64,000 nt of DNA from a bacterium (GTDB lineage: Bacteria; Zhuqueibacterota; Zhuqueibacteria; Residuimicrobiales; Residuimicrobiaceae): contig JAKQNR010000032.1 in the NCBI GenBank assembly GCA_029565685.1, positions 1 through 64,000 of the forward strand. Reading direction: 5' to 3'. The notes under the pieces were generated by a model. That model had not been told where the DNA came from and made no database searches. It was given only the letters and a program-made list of their open reading frames with translations. The translations under genes were made by a program, and so were the position numbers. Positions 26,899 to 34,574 of the stretch are shown piece after piece. Numbering within the stretch: the first letter of the stretch is position 1; each line of letters begins with the position of its first letter.

Positions 26899-29148
26899 CT
26901 ACTTGAGATACACCGCCTGACGGGTTTGCTGGAAACTTGGAGTGTGCAGTCGGACCAGGTAAACGCCGCTGGCTGCTTGCCTGCCGGATGCATCGGTTCC
27001 GTCCCAGGTGATGGTGTGAAGGCCGGGGCCCACCTTTCCTCGGATCAACTGCTTGACCAGCCTGCCGTGCAAATCATAAATCGCCAGAGAGGCGGCTTCC
27101 TCTTTTTGCATCGCGAATGGAATTACGGTTGTACCGTTGAACGGATTCGGGTAATTAGCGTGCAACGCATAGGCCTCCGGCGCGATCTCACGCAGGCCGC
27201 CGATCTTGGTGCTGTTCTTGTCGAAAGAATGGAGATCGATGGTTTCCCCCTCTTTGTTGATGGCGCGCAGCGTCAACGTTTTGCCGTCAGTCTGGATGTA
27301 GGTGAAATGATGTTGCTTGATGTACACGTTGACGTGCGGATAATCGTAGGCCTGACCTCCGCTTTCAAGCGGCGCGCCGCCGCCTCCGGTGATGATATAG
27401 TACACCCCGTTGAGAAAGCCGCGCTCATAGTCGTGCGTGTGACCATTGAACACCATATCCACGCCATAGGTTTCGAATAAGGGCACCAGATGAGTCCGCA
27501 CATTGATTTCGCCGGGATAGCCCTCCCAACCTTCGCTCCAGGGGGGTTGGTGGAAAAAGACAAAGGTCCACCGGGTTTCCTTGCGCATGGCGGAGCCGAG
27601 ATCCTGGACCAGCCATTCGTACATCGGCGCGCCTGGTGCATAATCGATGTTGGTGTCCAGGGAGATGCAGTGGACCTGCCCATAGTTGAATGAGTAATAG
27701 CGCTCCGTGCTGTCCGGATTGTTATGCGGCAGATTGAAGGAGGCCAGGTAGGTCTGGGCATAATCGATATAGTTGTCGTGGTTGCCGATGCAGGTAAAAA
27801 TGGGCGTATGCTTCAGGATGTCCTTGTAGGGCTGATAATAGACCAACTCGTACTCCTGGCCGCGGTTTTGATTGACATCGCCGGCATGCAGACCAAAGTC
27901 GTAATGCACTTTTTGAATCTGTTCGACGATCTGCAGCTGTTCAGGCGATGAGCCGAATCCCTGGTAGGGACTGGAGTCGCTGATGACGAAAAAATCCACC
28001 GTGCTGGTGCTGGTGGGTTTGGCGGTGTGGAAATCGATGCACTCCGTCGTATCGCTGCCGGTGATGACGCGATAGAAATACTGCGTCTGCGGCTGCAGTC
28101 CCGTGAGGGTGACCAGGTGGTTTGTTTTCAATTCTTCCTGCTGAACGACCTGGGTGCAGGCAGGCGTTTCACCCCACACGAGATGTGTGCTCTGAGGTTC
28201 CGCGGTGCACCATTGAACCAGCACGGAGGTGGGGGTGGGGATTTCGATGTGCGGATAACGCGCCACGGCCGGCAACTCATTGATTAGCAGACTGACGCCG
28301 TATTCCCCCTTCCCTGGATTGCTTTCGTTGACAGATTCGCCGTACAAAGTGTTGTAAAAGCTGCGCACTATCACATAATAGGTTCCAGAGTGGGGAAAGC
28401 TGCCGTCCAATCTGGAAAAGGTGCAGTTGACCGGACCGCTGGGTGTGTCGACCGGCCCCTGGTCGTCGTTCTCTGCGATTACCCGGCCGGTGGAATCGGC
28501 CAGCGTCAGGAAGGAGTCGAAATCACGGGGGTGCAGGTCCAGGATCGGCAGCGTGCGGATGGTGTAGCGCTCATTTTTAACCGCACTGATGCGATAATAG
28601 TCCACATCGTCGTCAGGATAGATGGCGCCGTAGACAGTGTCGCCCTTGGCCAATTTGGCCTGCCATAGACTGTTGGCGATGGTGTTGTCCGGCTCATGTT
28701 TGAGCAGTTCAGCGGTGGATCGGCCCCCGGCCAGGCGGATTTTATAGGTTCCGGCGGCGCTGTTGTTGTTGGCGATTTTTGCATAATAGGTGCCGGTTGT
28801 GGCGGGGACATAGCCCGACAATCTGAAATTTCGATTTCCATTGCGGCCGGCGACGCTGGTGGTCAGCAGGTTGGCGGCGGAAGTGGCTGAAAACAATTCG
28901 AGATCGGGCGAAGCCTCGTCGCTGCTTTCGATGCTGGTGAGGTAATACATTTTATTTTTGTCCAGCGCCAGCGAGTAGAAATCTGCATCCCCGCTCGAAG
29001 CAAACGAGGCGGAGATGATCTGCGGCAGATGGGTGGAAAAGGGTTGCGCGGTTTCACGGCTGTTGTTGGGTTCTACTTCGGTTGTTTGGCTTGCGGCGAG
29101 AGTCAACGAACAAAGTAAAACAGTTAAACTGCGTTGGATGAGATTCAT
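26899..29148 (-). CDS. Secreted metallophosphoesterase (purple-acid-phosphatase-like) with type IX-like sorting domain
   Basis: 749 residues from ATG 29148 (AAGGA seven bases upstream), with signal peptide MNLIQRSLTVLLCSLTLAASQ. Two bacterial pre-peptidase C-terminal-like beta domains come first (EVEPNNSRETAQPF, GDADFYSLAL; then EPDNTIANSL, DDDVDYYRIS). A purple-acid-phosphatase-type Fn3 domain (about 280-370) and a calcineurin-like catalytic domain (about 380-640) follow, with metal ligands in VISDSSPYQ (388), HAGDVNQN (422), IGNHDNY (454), FFHQPPW (532) and NGHTHDYER (571). The C-terminus (NYPNPFNGTTVI, SGVYLVRL, RQAVYLK) is the export/sorting domain. It hydrolyses phosphomonoesters or diesters outside the cell, perhaps to gain phosphate. 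Single gene with its own promoter. Confidence 0.9.
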   Translation of the reverse strand: MNLIQRSLTVLLCSLTLAASQTTEVEPNNSRETAQPFSTHLPQIISASFASSGDADFYSLALDKNKMYYLTSIESSDEASPDLELFSATSAANLLTTSVAGRNGNRNFRLSGYVPATTGTYYAKIANNNSAAGTYKIRLAGGRSTAELLKHEPDNTIANSLWQAKLAKGDTVYGAIYPDDDVDYYRISAVKNERYTIRTLPILDLHPRDFDSFLTLADSTGRVIAENDDQGPVDTPSGPVNCTFSRLDGSFPHSGTYYVIVRSFYNTLYGESVNESNPGKGEYGVSLLINELPAVARYPHIEIPTPTSVLVQWCTAEPQSTHLVWGETPACTQVVQQEELKTNHLVTLTGLQPQTQYFYRVITGSDTTECIDFHTAKPTSTSTVDFFVISDSSPYQGFGSSPEQLQIVEQIQKVHYDFGLHAGDVNQNRGQEYELVYYQPYKDILKHTPIFTCIGNHDNYIDYAQTYLASFNLPHNNPDSTERYYSFNYGQVHCISLDTNIDYAPGAPMYEWLVQDLGSAMRKETRWTFVFFHQPPWSEGWEGYPGEINVRTHLVPLFETYGVDMVFNGHTHDYERGFLNGVYYIITGGGGAPLESGGQAYDYPHVNVYIKQHHFTYIQTDGKTLTLRAINKEGETIDLHSFDKNSTKIGGLREIAPEAYALHANYPNPFNGTTVIPFAMQKEEAASLAIYDLHGRLVKQLIRGKVGPGLHTITWDGTDASGRQAASGVYLVRLHTPSFQQTRQAVYLK

Positions 29149-29189
29149 TTCGTATCCTTCCATAAGTGTTCCAGTCCACATGAATTTGT

Positions 29190-29218
29190 ATTATACCATT
29201 TATTTTTGATAATTTCAA
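29190..29218 (-). promoter_or_regulatory. Near-consensus sigma70 promoter of the metallophosphoesterase gene
   Basis: On the minus strand TTGAAA (29218-29213), a 17-nt spacer and TATAAT (29195-29190). The transcript would begin near 29183, about 35 nt before the ATG. Confidence 0.7.
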
Positions 29219-29684
29219 GAAGTAAAAAAGTGGTGAGGGCTATATAATGTAATTTATTTGTATCAGCCATTTGTTTTGTACAATCGAGGCGTTGCACCGT
29301 TTATCAGACTTTGTCAACAACGCTGCAATAGGGCATTGAAATATTTTATGGCCACATCACCCATGGTGTCACCCCGAGGCGCAAAACAATATGGTGCGGC
29401 GTCTGTCCGCGGATTTTGAGTGCCGAAGGATCCAGCGCCGAACAGAACCTGCGAAAGGTGATGGTTCTATGTGCCGATAGATTCCTCGCCCTGCGCGGAT
29501 ACAAAGCACGCGTCAGGATGATGCCCGGCGGGCTCGGAAGGACAAAATGAGGATGCCGGCCATTTACTTTTTACCGCCGATGCATTGTGCCGTTTTTTTG
29601 TAACGAGTTTGCAGCGCTCCAGATCGTGTGAGGCAAAGGGGGAGAGGTGGATCCCGCGCAGGCTCAAACAGAAAAATATTTATC

Positions 29685-29725
29685 TTGCTTTTGATCGATT
29701 GGATTTGTATAATGTATACGTATAC
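29685..29725 (+). promoter_or_regulatory. Promoter plus palindromic operator of the double-MerR regulator
   Basis: TTGCTT (29685-29690), a 17-nt spacer and TATAAT (29708-29713). A perfect 12-bp palindrome GTATACGTATAC (29714-29725) starts directly after the -10 and covers the predicted start site. A half-like ACGTATA recurs at 29748-29754. A repressor bound here would block initiation, so autorepression by the encoded regulator is a natural inference. Confidence 0.6.
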
Positions 29726-29762
29726 TGATAGGTAATAATATCTCTAAACGTATAGGTTGATG

Positions 29763-30467
29763 ATGGCCCCCACCCTGTGTGACCGGAAAACATTTCTTAG
29801 GAAAACCAGCCTGACCGAGCCGGAGCTGGCCCAGTGCGAGCAGATCGGTCTGATCAAACGGGAACCTTCCTCCCATCAAGGTACCCCGCTGTACTCTGAG
29901 GAGCAGCTCAAGGAGGCGGAACAGATCGCCCATTTTATCCATATGGGCTATTCTTACCCCGATATCCGTAAAATCATTAAAAAAATAGGTTTGCCTAAAA
30001 ATGAAAAAGCGGCTGCCATGCATGCGCAAAACGATTTTCTCACCGTGGGGGAACTGGCGGATATGGTGCACGTCAACAATCGCACCATCAAATACTGGGA
30101 GGAACGGGGCATCATTCTTCCCGACCGCTATACCGAGGGAGGCTTCCGGCTCTACGGCGCCCACTATATCCATTTGTGCCGTTTGATCGTCGATCTGCAG
30201 AATTTCGGCTACACCCTTGAACAGATCAAGGAGCGGGCTGATCTGTTTCGGCTTTTTATTGAGCTGCAGGCTAACACCGAGAGAACCCACGACGCCACAG
30301 CTGCTCTGGCCGGTCTGGAGACCATGGAATTACGCATTCAAGAGCTCTACAACCGCATGAAAGAGCTCGCCGAGGGGATGGAGCGGTGGAATAAATTACT
30401 AAAGAAAAAACGCAAAGAGATCGCCCGGCTGAGAACGGCCTACACCTCGGCGAAAGAAAAGCGGTGA
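29763..30467 (+). CDS. Transcriptional regulator with two MerR-type HTH domains
   Basis: 234 residues. The first winged-helix-like domain (about 1-75) has LTEPELAQCEQIGLIKRE, PLYSEEQLKEAEQIAHFIHMGYSYPDI. The second (about 90-165) is a clear MerR domain: FLTVGELADMVHVNNRTIKYWEERGIILPDRYTEGGFRLYG, FGYTLEQIKERADLF. A basic coiled-coil (ELYNRMKELAEGMERWNKLLKKKRKEIARLR) ends the chain, probably for dimerisation. There is no metal-binding Cys set and no cobalamin domain. Tandem MerR domains in one chain are unusual. ATG 29763 is six bases after ATAGG; ATG 29760 is an alternative. It precedes the radical SAM gene by 102 bp and may control it. Confidence 0.82.
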   Translation: MAPTLCDRKTFLRKTSLTEPELAQCEQIGLIKREPSSHQGTPLYSEEQLKEAEQIAHFIHMGYSYPDIRKIIKKIGLPKNEKAAAMHAQNDFLTVGELADMVHVNNRTIKYWEERGIILPDRYTEGGFRLYGAHYIHLCRLIVDLQNFGYTLEQIKERADLFRLFIELQANTERTHDATAALAGLETMELRIQELYNRMKELAEGMERWNKLLKKKRKEIARLRTAYTSAKEKR

Positions 30468-30569
30468 AAAACGCTTCGCTCATGCGTTCCCTTCTGGAAT
30501 AAACACCAGGCGAGAAAAACAGTCGACAGATCATCCGGCCGCAACCTGTAATTGAAAAGGAGGCAGTTG

Positions 30570-32051
30570 ATGCGTGTTTTAATGCTGTACCCGGCGTTTC
30601 CCGATACTTTTTGGAGTTTCAAACATGCCCTGCGCTTTGTGCGCAAGTCCGCCTCCTCGCCGCCGCTCGGGCTGGTTACCGTGGCGGCGCTTTTACCCTC
30701 CGCCTGGGAAAAACGGCTGATCGACGTGAATGTAACCACGCTGCGCGACCGCGATATCGCCTGGGCGGATATGGTGATGATCTCCGCCATGATCGTGCAG
30801 CGCGAGTCCGCTCGCCAATTGATCGAACGATGCAAACGGGCCGGCAAAACCATCGTGGCCGGAGGGCCTCTCTTTCTCAGCGAACATGATAAATTTCCTC
30901 AGGTGGATCACTTTATTTTAAATGAGGGGGAGATCACACTGCCGCTGTTCCTCAGCGACCTGGCCCGCGGATGTCCGCAGCCGCTCTATCGCACCGACTC
31001 TTTTGCCGATATGACGATCTCCCCCACGCCGCTGTGGGAGCTGGTTGATTTTCGCAAATATGAATCGCTGTGCATTCAATATTCGCGTGGCTGCCCGTTT
31101 CAATGCGATTTCTGCAACATCACCGCCATGCTCGGCCGCAAACCGCGCACGAAAACGGCCCAGCAGATCATCGCCGAGCTTGACCGGCTGTATGCGCTGG
31201 GTTGGCGGCGCAATGTGTTTTTCGTCGATGATAATTTCATCTGCAACAAACGTCAACTCAAAGAGGAAATTTTACCCGCCATGATCGAGTGGCGCAAAGG
31301 CAAGGCGGGCTGCAACTATCTCACCGAAGCCTCTATCAACCTGGCTGACGACGAAGAGCTGATGTCCTTGATGGCAGCGGCGGGATTCAACTCGGTCTTT
31401 GTCGGCATCGAAACGCCGGATGCGGAGAGCCTGGCCGAGTGTAAAAAAGGCCAGAACGTGGATCGCGATCTGGTGCGCAGCGTGCAGACAATGCAGCGCC
31501 GTGGCCTGCAGGTGATGGGCGGTTTTATCGTTGGGTTCGACCATGACACGGAGACGATTTTTGACCGCCAGATCGAATTCATTCAGAAAAGCGGCGTGGT
31601 CACCGCCATGGTGGGCATGCTGCAGGCGATTCCCGGCACGCCGCTGTTCGCGCGGCTGCTGGCAGAGGGACGAATCTCCCACGATATGAGCGGCGATAAC
31701 GCCGACGGCACCACCAACATCATCCCGGCCATGGGTCTGGACCGTTTGAAGCAGGGTTACAACCGCCTGATGGCCGAGATCTACAGCCCGGCCAAGTTTT
31801 ATGAACGGATCAAGGTTTGCCTGCGCAATTACAATCCGCCCCGCGTGCGAGTGCGGCTGCATGCGTCCGAGTTTTACGCCTTCGTACGTTCTATTTGGAA
31901 GCTGGGAACCCTTGGCGACGAGAGGCGTGAGTACTGGAAGCTCTTCTTCTGGACCCTTTTCCGCCGTCCCCGGTATCTATCCCTGGCTATTACCTTTGCG
32001 ATCTATGGATTTCATTTCCGCACGGTAAACGCCCTGAACGGCATACGCTGA
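30570..32051 (+). CDS. B12-binding radical SAM protein (DUF4070, HpnP/HpnR-like group)
   Basis: 493 residues from ATG 30570, six bases after AGGAGG. Residues 1-140 form a cobalamin-binding-like domain (MRVLMLYPAFPDTFWSF, PPLGLVTVAALLP, WADMVMISAMIVQRESARQLI, IVAGGPLF), without the DxHxxG motif, as in several relatives. The radical SAM core holds the cluster motif CPFQCDFC and VFFVDDNFICNKRQL. The C-terminus (about 390-490) is a DUF4070-like domain with KFYERIKVCLRNYNPPRVRV. Members include the hopanoid methylase HpnP and other methyl-transferring enzymes; no hopanoid gene lies nearby, so the substrate is open. It leads a run of methyltransferase and glycosyltransferase genes on the same strand. 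Confidence 0.87.
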   Translation: MRVLMLYPAFPDTFWSFKHALRFVRKSASSPPLGLVTVAALLPSAWEKRLIDVNVTTLRDRDIAWADMVMISAMIVQRESARQLIERCKRAGKTIVAGGPLFLSEHDKFPQVDHFILNEGEITLPLFLSDLARGCPQPLYRTDSFADMTISPTPLWELVDFRKYESLCIQYSRGCPFQCDFCNITAMLGRKPRTKTAQQIIAELDRLYALGWRRNVFFVDDNFICNKRQLKEEILPAMIEWRKGKAGCNYLTEASINLADDEELMSLMAAAGFNSVFVGIETPDAESLAECKKGQNVDRDLVRSVQTMQRRGLQVMGGFIVGFDHDTETIFDRQIEFIQKSGVVTAMVGMLQAIPGTPLFARLLAEGRISHDMSGDNADGTTNIIPAMGLDRLKQGYNRLMAEIYSPAKFYERIKVCLRNYNPPRVRVRLHASEFYAFVRSIWKLGTLGDERREYWKLFFWTLFRRPRYLSLAITFAIYGFHFRTVNALNGIR

Positions 32052-32297
32052 TGTCCTTGTTTTCAAGCAAGTAAACCCATTTGTCGGAAGCCAGAGTGGG
32101 ACGAAGGGCTTGAAAAACTGCTTGTTTTTGGCCGTTTGTTTGGCTAACTTTCCGGCCGACTTATGGACTCTTTCCGCGGCTGCACATTGCGCGGATGGGC
32201 CGGACAAGGCCGTAAGCCATTGCCCCGATCCCCTGTCTGGCAAAGCCCGGATGGAGGTCGATTGGGGAAGGGTGTGGAAAGATCGAAGGAGTGGGCT

Positions 32298-33119
32298 ATG
32301 CCGCGATTCGGCAAATGGCAAATTTATCATCCAGAGGTGCAGCGGGCCGGGCGGCTGGCGCGATGGTACATTCGGTTGTTCTCGTGTTCCTCCTACACCG
32401 CGCATAATTTTTTCATCCATATGAACGCGTTGCCTCTCAAGGCGGATCCGCAGGTCATCCTGGACGCCGGTTGCGGCAAAGGAGATTTTACTTTTTATCT
32501 GGCTGAGAAACACCCGCAGGCGCAGGTAGAAGGGTGGGACAAGGCGGACGCTGATTTGCATGAACTGGGTCAGAACATCCTGATCTGTGAGCAGATCCGA
32601 GAGATCAGCGGCCTTTCCAACACCGCGTTTTTTAAGAAAGATCTGCGCGACTTGGCCACCCGGAACCGCTACGACTTGATCATCTCCATCCACGTGCTTG
32701 AGCATATCCAGGGCAATCAGGAGGTTCTTAAAAAATTCTATGCCGCTCTGCGGCCGGGCGGACAGCTGCACTTGCAGATGCCTAATGTGCAGGAAGGCCG
32801 GTTTCCCCTTTTAGAAAAATACACTGACATGAACGAGTGGGTGGAGTCCGAACACACCGGAGAGCTGTACAGCATGGATCAAATGCTGAAGACGCTGCGC
32901 CACATCGGCTTTACTATTCTCCATCAGCGTACGGACGGCCATTTTCTCGCCTCCCTGCTGTTCGATGTCACCGAAACGCTGCGTCGCCGGCGTATGAACG
33001 CGCTCTATGGGCTGGTTCTGCCGCTGGCTAAAACCGCCAACCGTCTGCTGCGGCCTTTAGACAATCATCGCGGCAATCTGATCATCCTGGCTGAGAAACC
33101 GCAGGCCGCATCGGCGTGA
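32298..33119 (+). CDS. Class I SAM-dependent methyltransferase
   Basis: 273 residues from ATG 32298 with AAGGAG six bases upstream; the open frame extends to 32163 without a binding site. The Rossmann fold is seen in VILDAGCGKGDFTFYLAE (SAM-binding motif I), DLIISIHVLEHI (motif II, with the LEH element of ubiE/UbiG-like enzymes) and LRPGGQLHLQMPN. The N-terminus (HPEVQRAGRLARWYIRLF) is amphipathic. Probably methylates a lipid, sugar or small metabolite made with the flanking radical SAM enzyme and glycosyltransferase. Confidence 0.85.
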   Translation: MPRFGKWQIYHPEVQRAGRLARWYIRLFSCSSYTAHNFFIHMNALPLKADPQVILDAGCGKGDFTFYLAEKHPQAQVEGWDKADADLHELGQNILICEQIREISGLSNTAFFKKDLRDLATRNRYDLIISIHVLEHIQGNQEVLKKFYAALRPGGQLHLQMPNVQEGRFPLLEKYTDMNEWVESEHTGELYSMDQMLKTLRHIGFTILHQRTDGHFLASLLFDVTETLRRRRMNALYGLVLPLAKTANRLLRPLDNHRGNLIILAEKPQAASA

Positions 33120-33168
33120 ACCTGATCTCCTGCAGATCGAATCCGTTTTACTCATAAAGACATTACGC

Positions 33169-34392
33169 ATGCGTCTGCTCTATTTCAATTATCTCTATGA
33201 TCTTCGCGGCGCTTCCATCGGCTCGGTGATCAAGCCGCTCAAACTGTTCTCCGGAATGGAGCGTCTGGGCCATACGGTCAAGCTGTGCTGGATGCGGGAT
33301 CGCCTGACCGAGTCCGAAGCGGACGCGCCTTCCGCCTCTCGTCGTTCCCGTTCGCCGCTGTTGCGCCGCTTTTTTCACGACCCTAAAATTCTGTATGAGA
33401 ACATCCGCTTTCTCGGCGAGGAGCGCCGGCAGATCACGGCTTTTCATCCGGACCTGCTGATCTCCCGTTTGGATCTATATCTCTTCTCCGCCATGAGGAA
33501 CGCGGCCAGCAGCGGTCTGCCGTTGGTGCTCGAGGCGGATTGTCCGGCGGTCTATGAGGCGCGGACGTTTCAGCCGGACTATTGGCATCCGCCGCTGCTG
33601 GCGGAATGCATCGAGCGCAAGGTGGTACAGGCAGCGGATCACATCGTAACCCAGAGTCTGCCGCTGAAACACTATCTGGCCTCTCAGTACGGCGTAGGCG
33701 ACGACAAGATCGACGTCGTCAGCAACGGCGCCGACATTGTCGCCGATTTGCCGGAGGAACGGATCAGGCGGGTGAGAGAGCAGTACGGTCTGCAGGACAA
33801 GATTGTGGCCGGCTTCATCGGCTCTATGAGCGCATGGCACGGGATCGAGAATCTATTGAACATCTTTTCCGCCGTCATCCCGCAACATCCTTCCCTTCAT
33901 TTTTTTCTCGTCGGTCAGGGCGGCGATGCGCGGCGGTCAGTGGAAAAGTATATCGCAGAAAAATCATTGGCTGACCGGATCACTCTGCAGGGCTATGTGC
34001 CAAACGAACAGATTCCCGAACTTCTTGCCGTCATGGACATCGTTCTGGCGCCCTATCCTCAAATGCCCTTTTTCTATTTTTCGCCGGTCAAGATTTTTGA
34101 ATACATGGCAGCCGCCAAACCAGTGGTCTCCACCCGCATCGGTCAGATCGCCGAGTTGATCCATTCCGGAGAGAACGGCCTATTGTGCGATTCCGGCCAA
34201 GGGCCTGACCTGGCGGAAGCGGTGATCGCCCTGGCCCGGAATCCGGAATGGCGGCGGCGGCTGGGTCAGCAGGCCCGTGCGACCATCGCGGCGGCGCATA
34301 CATGGGAGCACAAGGCCAAGGCCTGGCAGGAGATTTGCAGCAGCGTGCTGCAAAAACATTCTCGCCGGCGCCAGGCTCAGACCAGACGCTGA
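33169..34392 (+). CDS. Glycosyltransferase family 4
   Basis: 407 residues, GT-B fold. The N-terminal half (MRLLYFNYLYDLRGASIG, HPDLLISRLDLYL) should bind the acceptor. The C-terminal half shows GFIGSMSAWHGIENLLNIF, FFLVGQGGDA, ITLQGYVPNEQIPELLAVMDIVLAPYP and the donor-site motif SPVKIFEYMAAAKPVVSTRIGQIAELI. It transfers a sugar from a nucleotide-sugar to a glycan or lipid at the inner face of the cytoplasmic membrane. It is 49 bp after the methyltransferase gene and likely in the same transcript. Donor and acceptor unknown. The 180 bp after it hold no gene. Confidence 0.9.
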   Translation: MRLLYFNYLYDLRGASIGSVIKPLKLFSGMERLGHTVKLCWMRDRLTESEADAPSASRRSRSPLLRRFFHDPKILYENIRFLGEERRQITAFHPDLLISRLDLYLFSAMRNAASSGLPLVLEADCPAVYEARTFQPDYWHPPLLAECIERKVVQAADHIVTQSLPLKHYLASQYGVGDDKIDVVSNGADIVADLPEERIRRVREQYGLQDKIVAGFIGSMSAWHGIENLLNIFSAVIPQHPSLHFFLVGQGGDARRSVEKYIAEKSLADRITLQGYVPNEQIPELLAVMDIVLAPYPQMPFFYFSPVKIFEYMAAAKPVVSTRIGQIAELIHSGENGLLCDSGQGPDLAEAVIALARNPEWRRRLGQQARATIAAAHTWEHKAKAWQEICSSVLQKHSRRRQAQTRR

Positions 34393-34574
34393 TCCGACCT
34401 GCCAACGCGAGCCCTGCCTTGACTACAGCTGCACAATGACAGCCTCTCCCATGCGATTTTTTAAGCTCCCCTCTTGTGCCTGCCTTTTTTCTCAACTCCA
34501 CCAGCAGAGGGCCGGAGTCATTATGCCGATGGGCGCGACCATCGGCTCTCATTCGAAGGGATGCACTGTGCGCT

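Larger units (their letters stand above)
29149..29762. other. AT-rich divergent regulatory region
   Basis: About 610 bp between the divergent metallophosphoesterase and MerR-type genes. Apart from one promoter at each end and the palindrome near 29714, no gene was found. The middle (29280-29680) shows nothing I can name. Confidence 0.5.
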
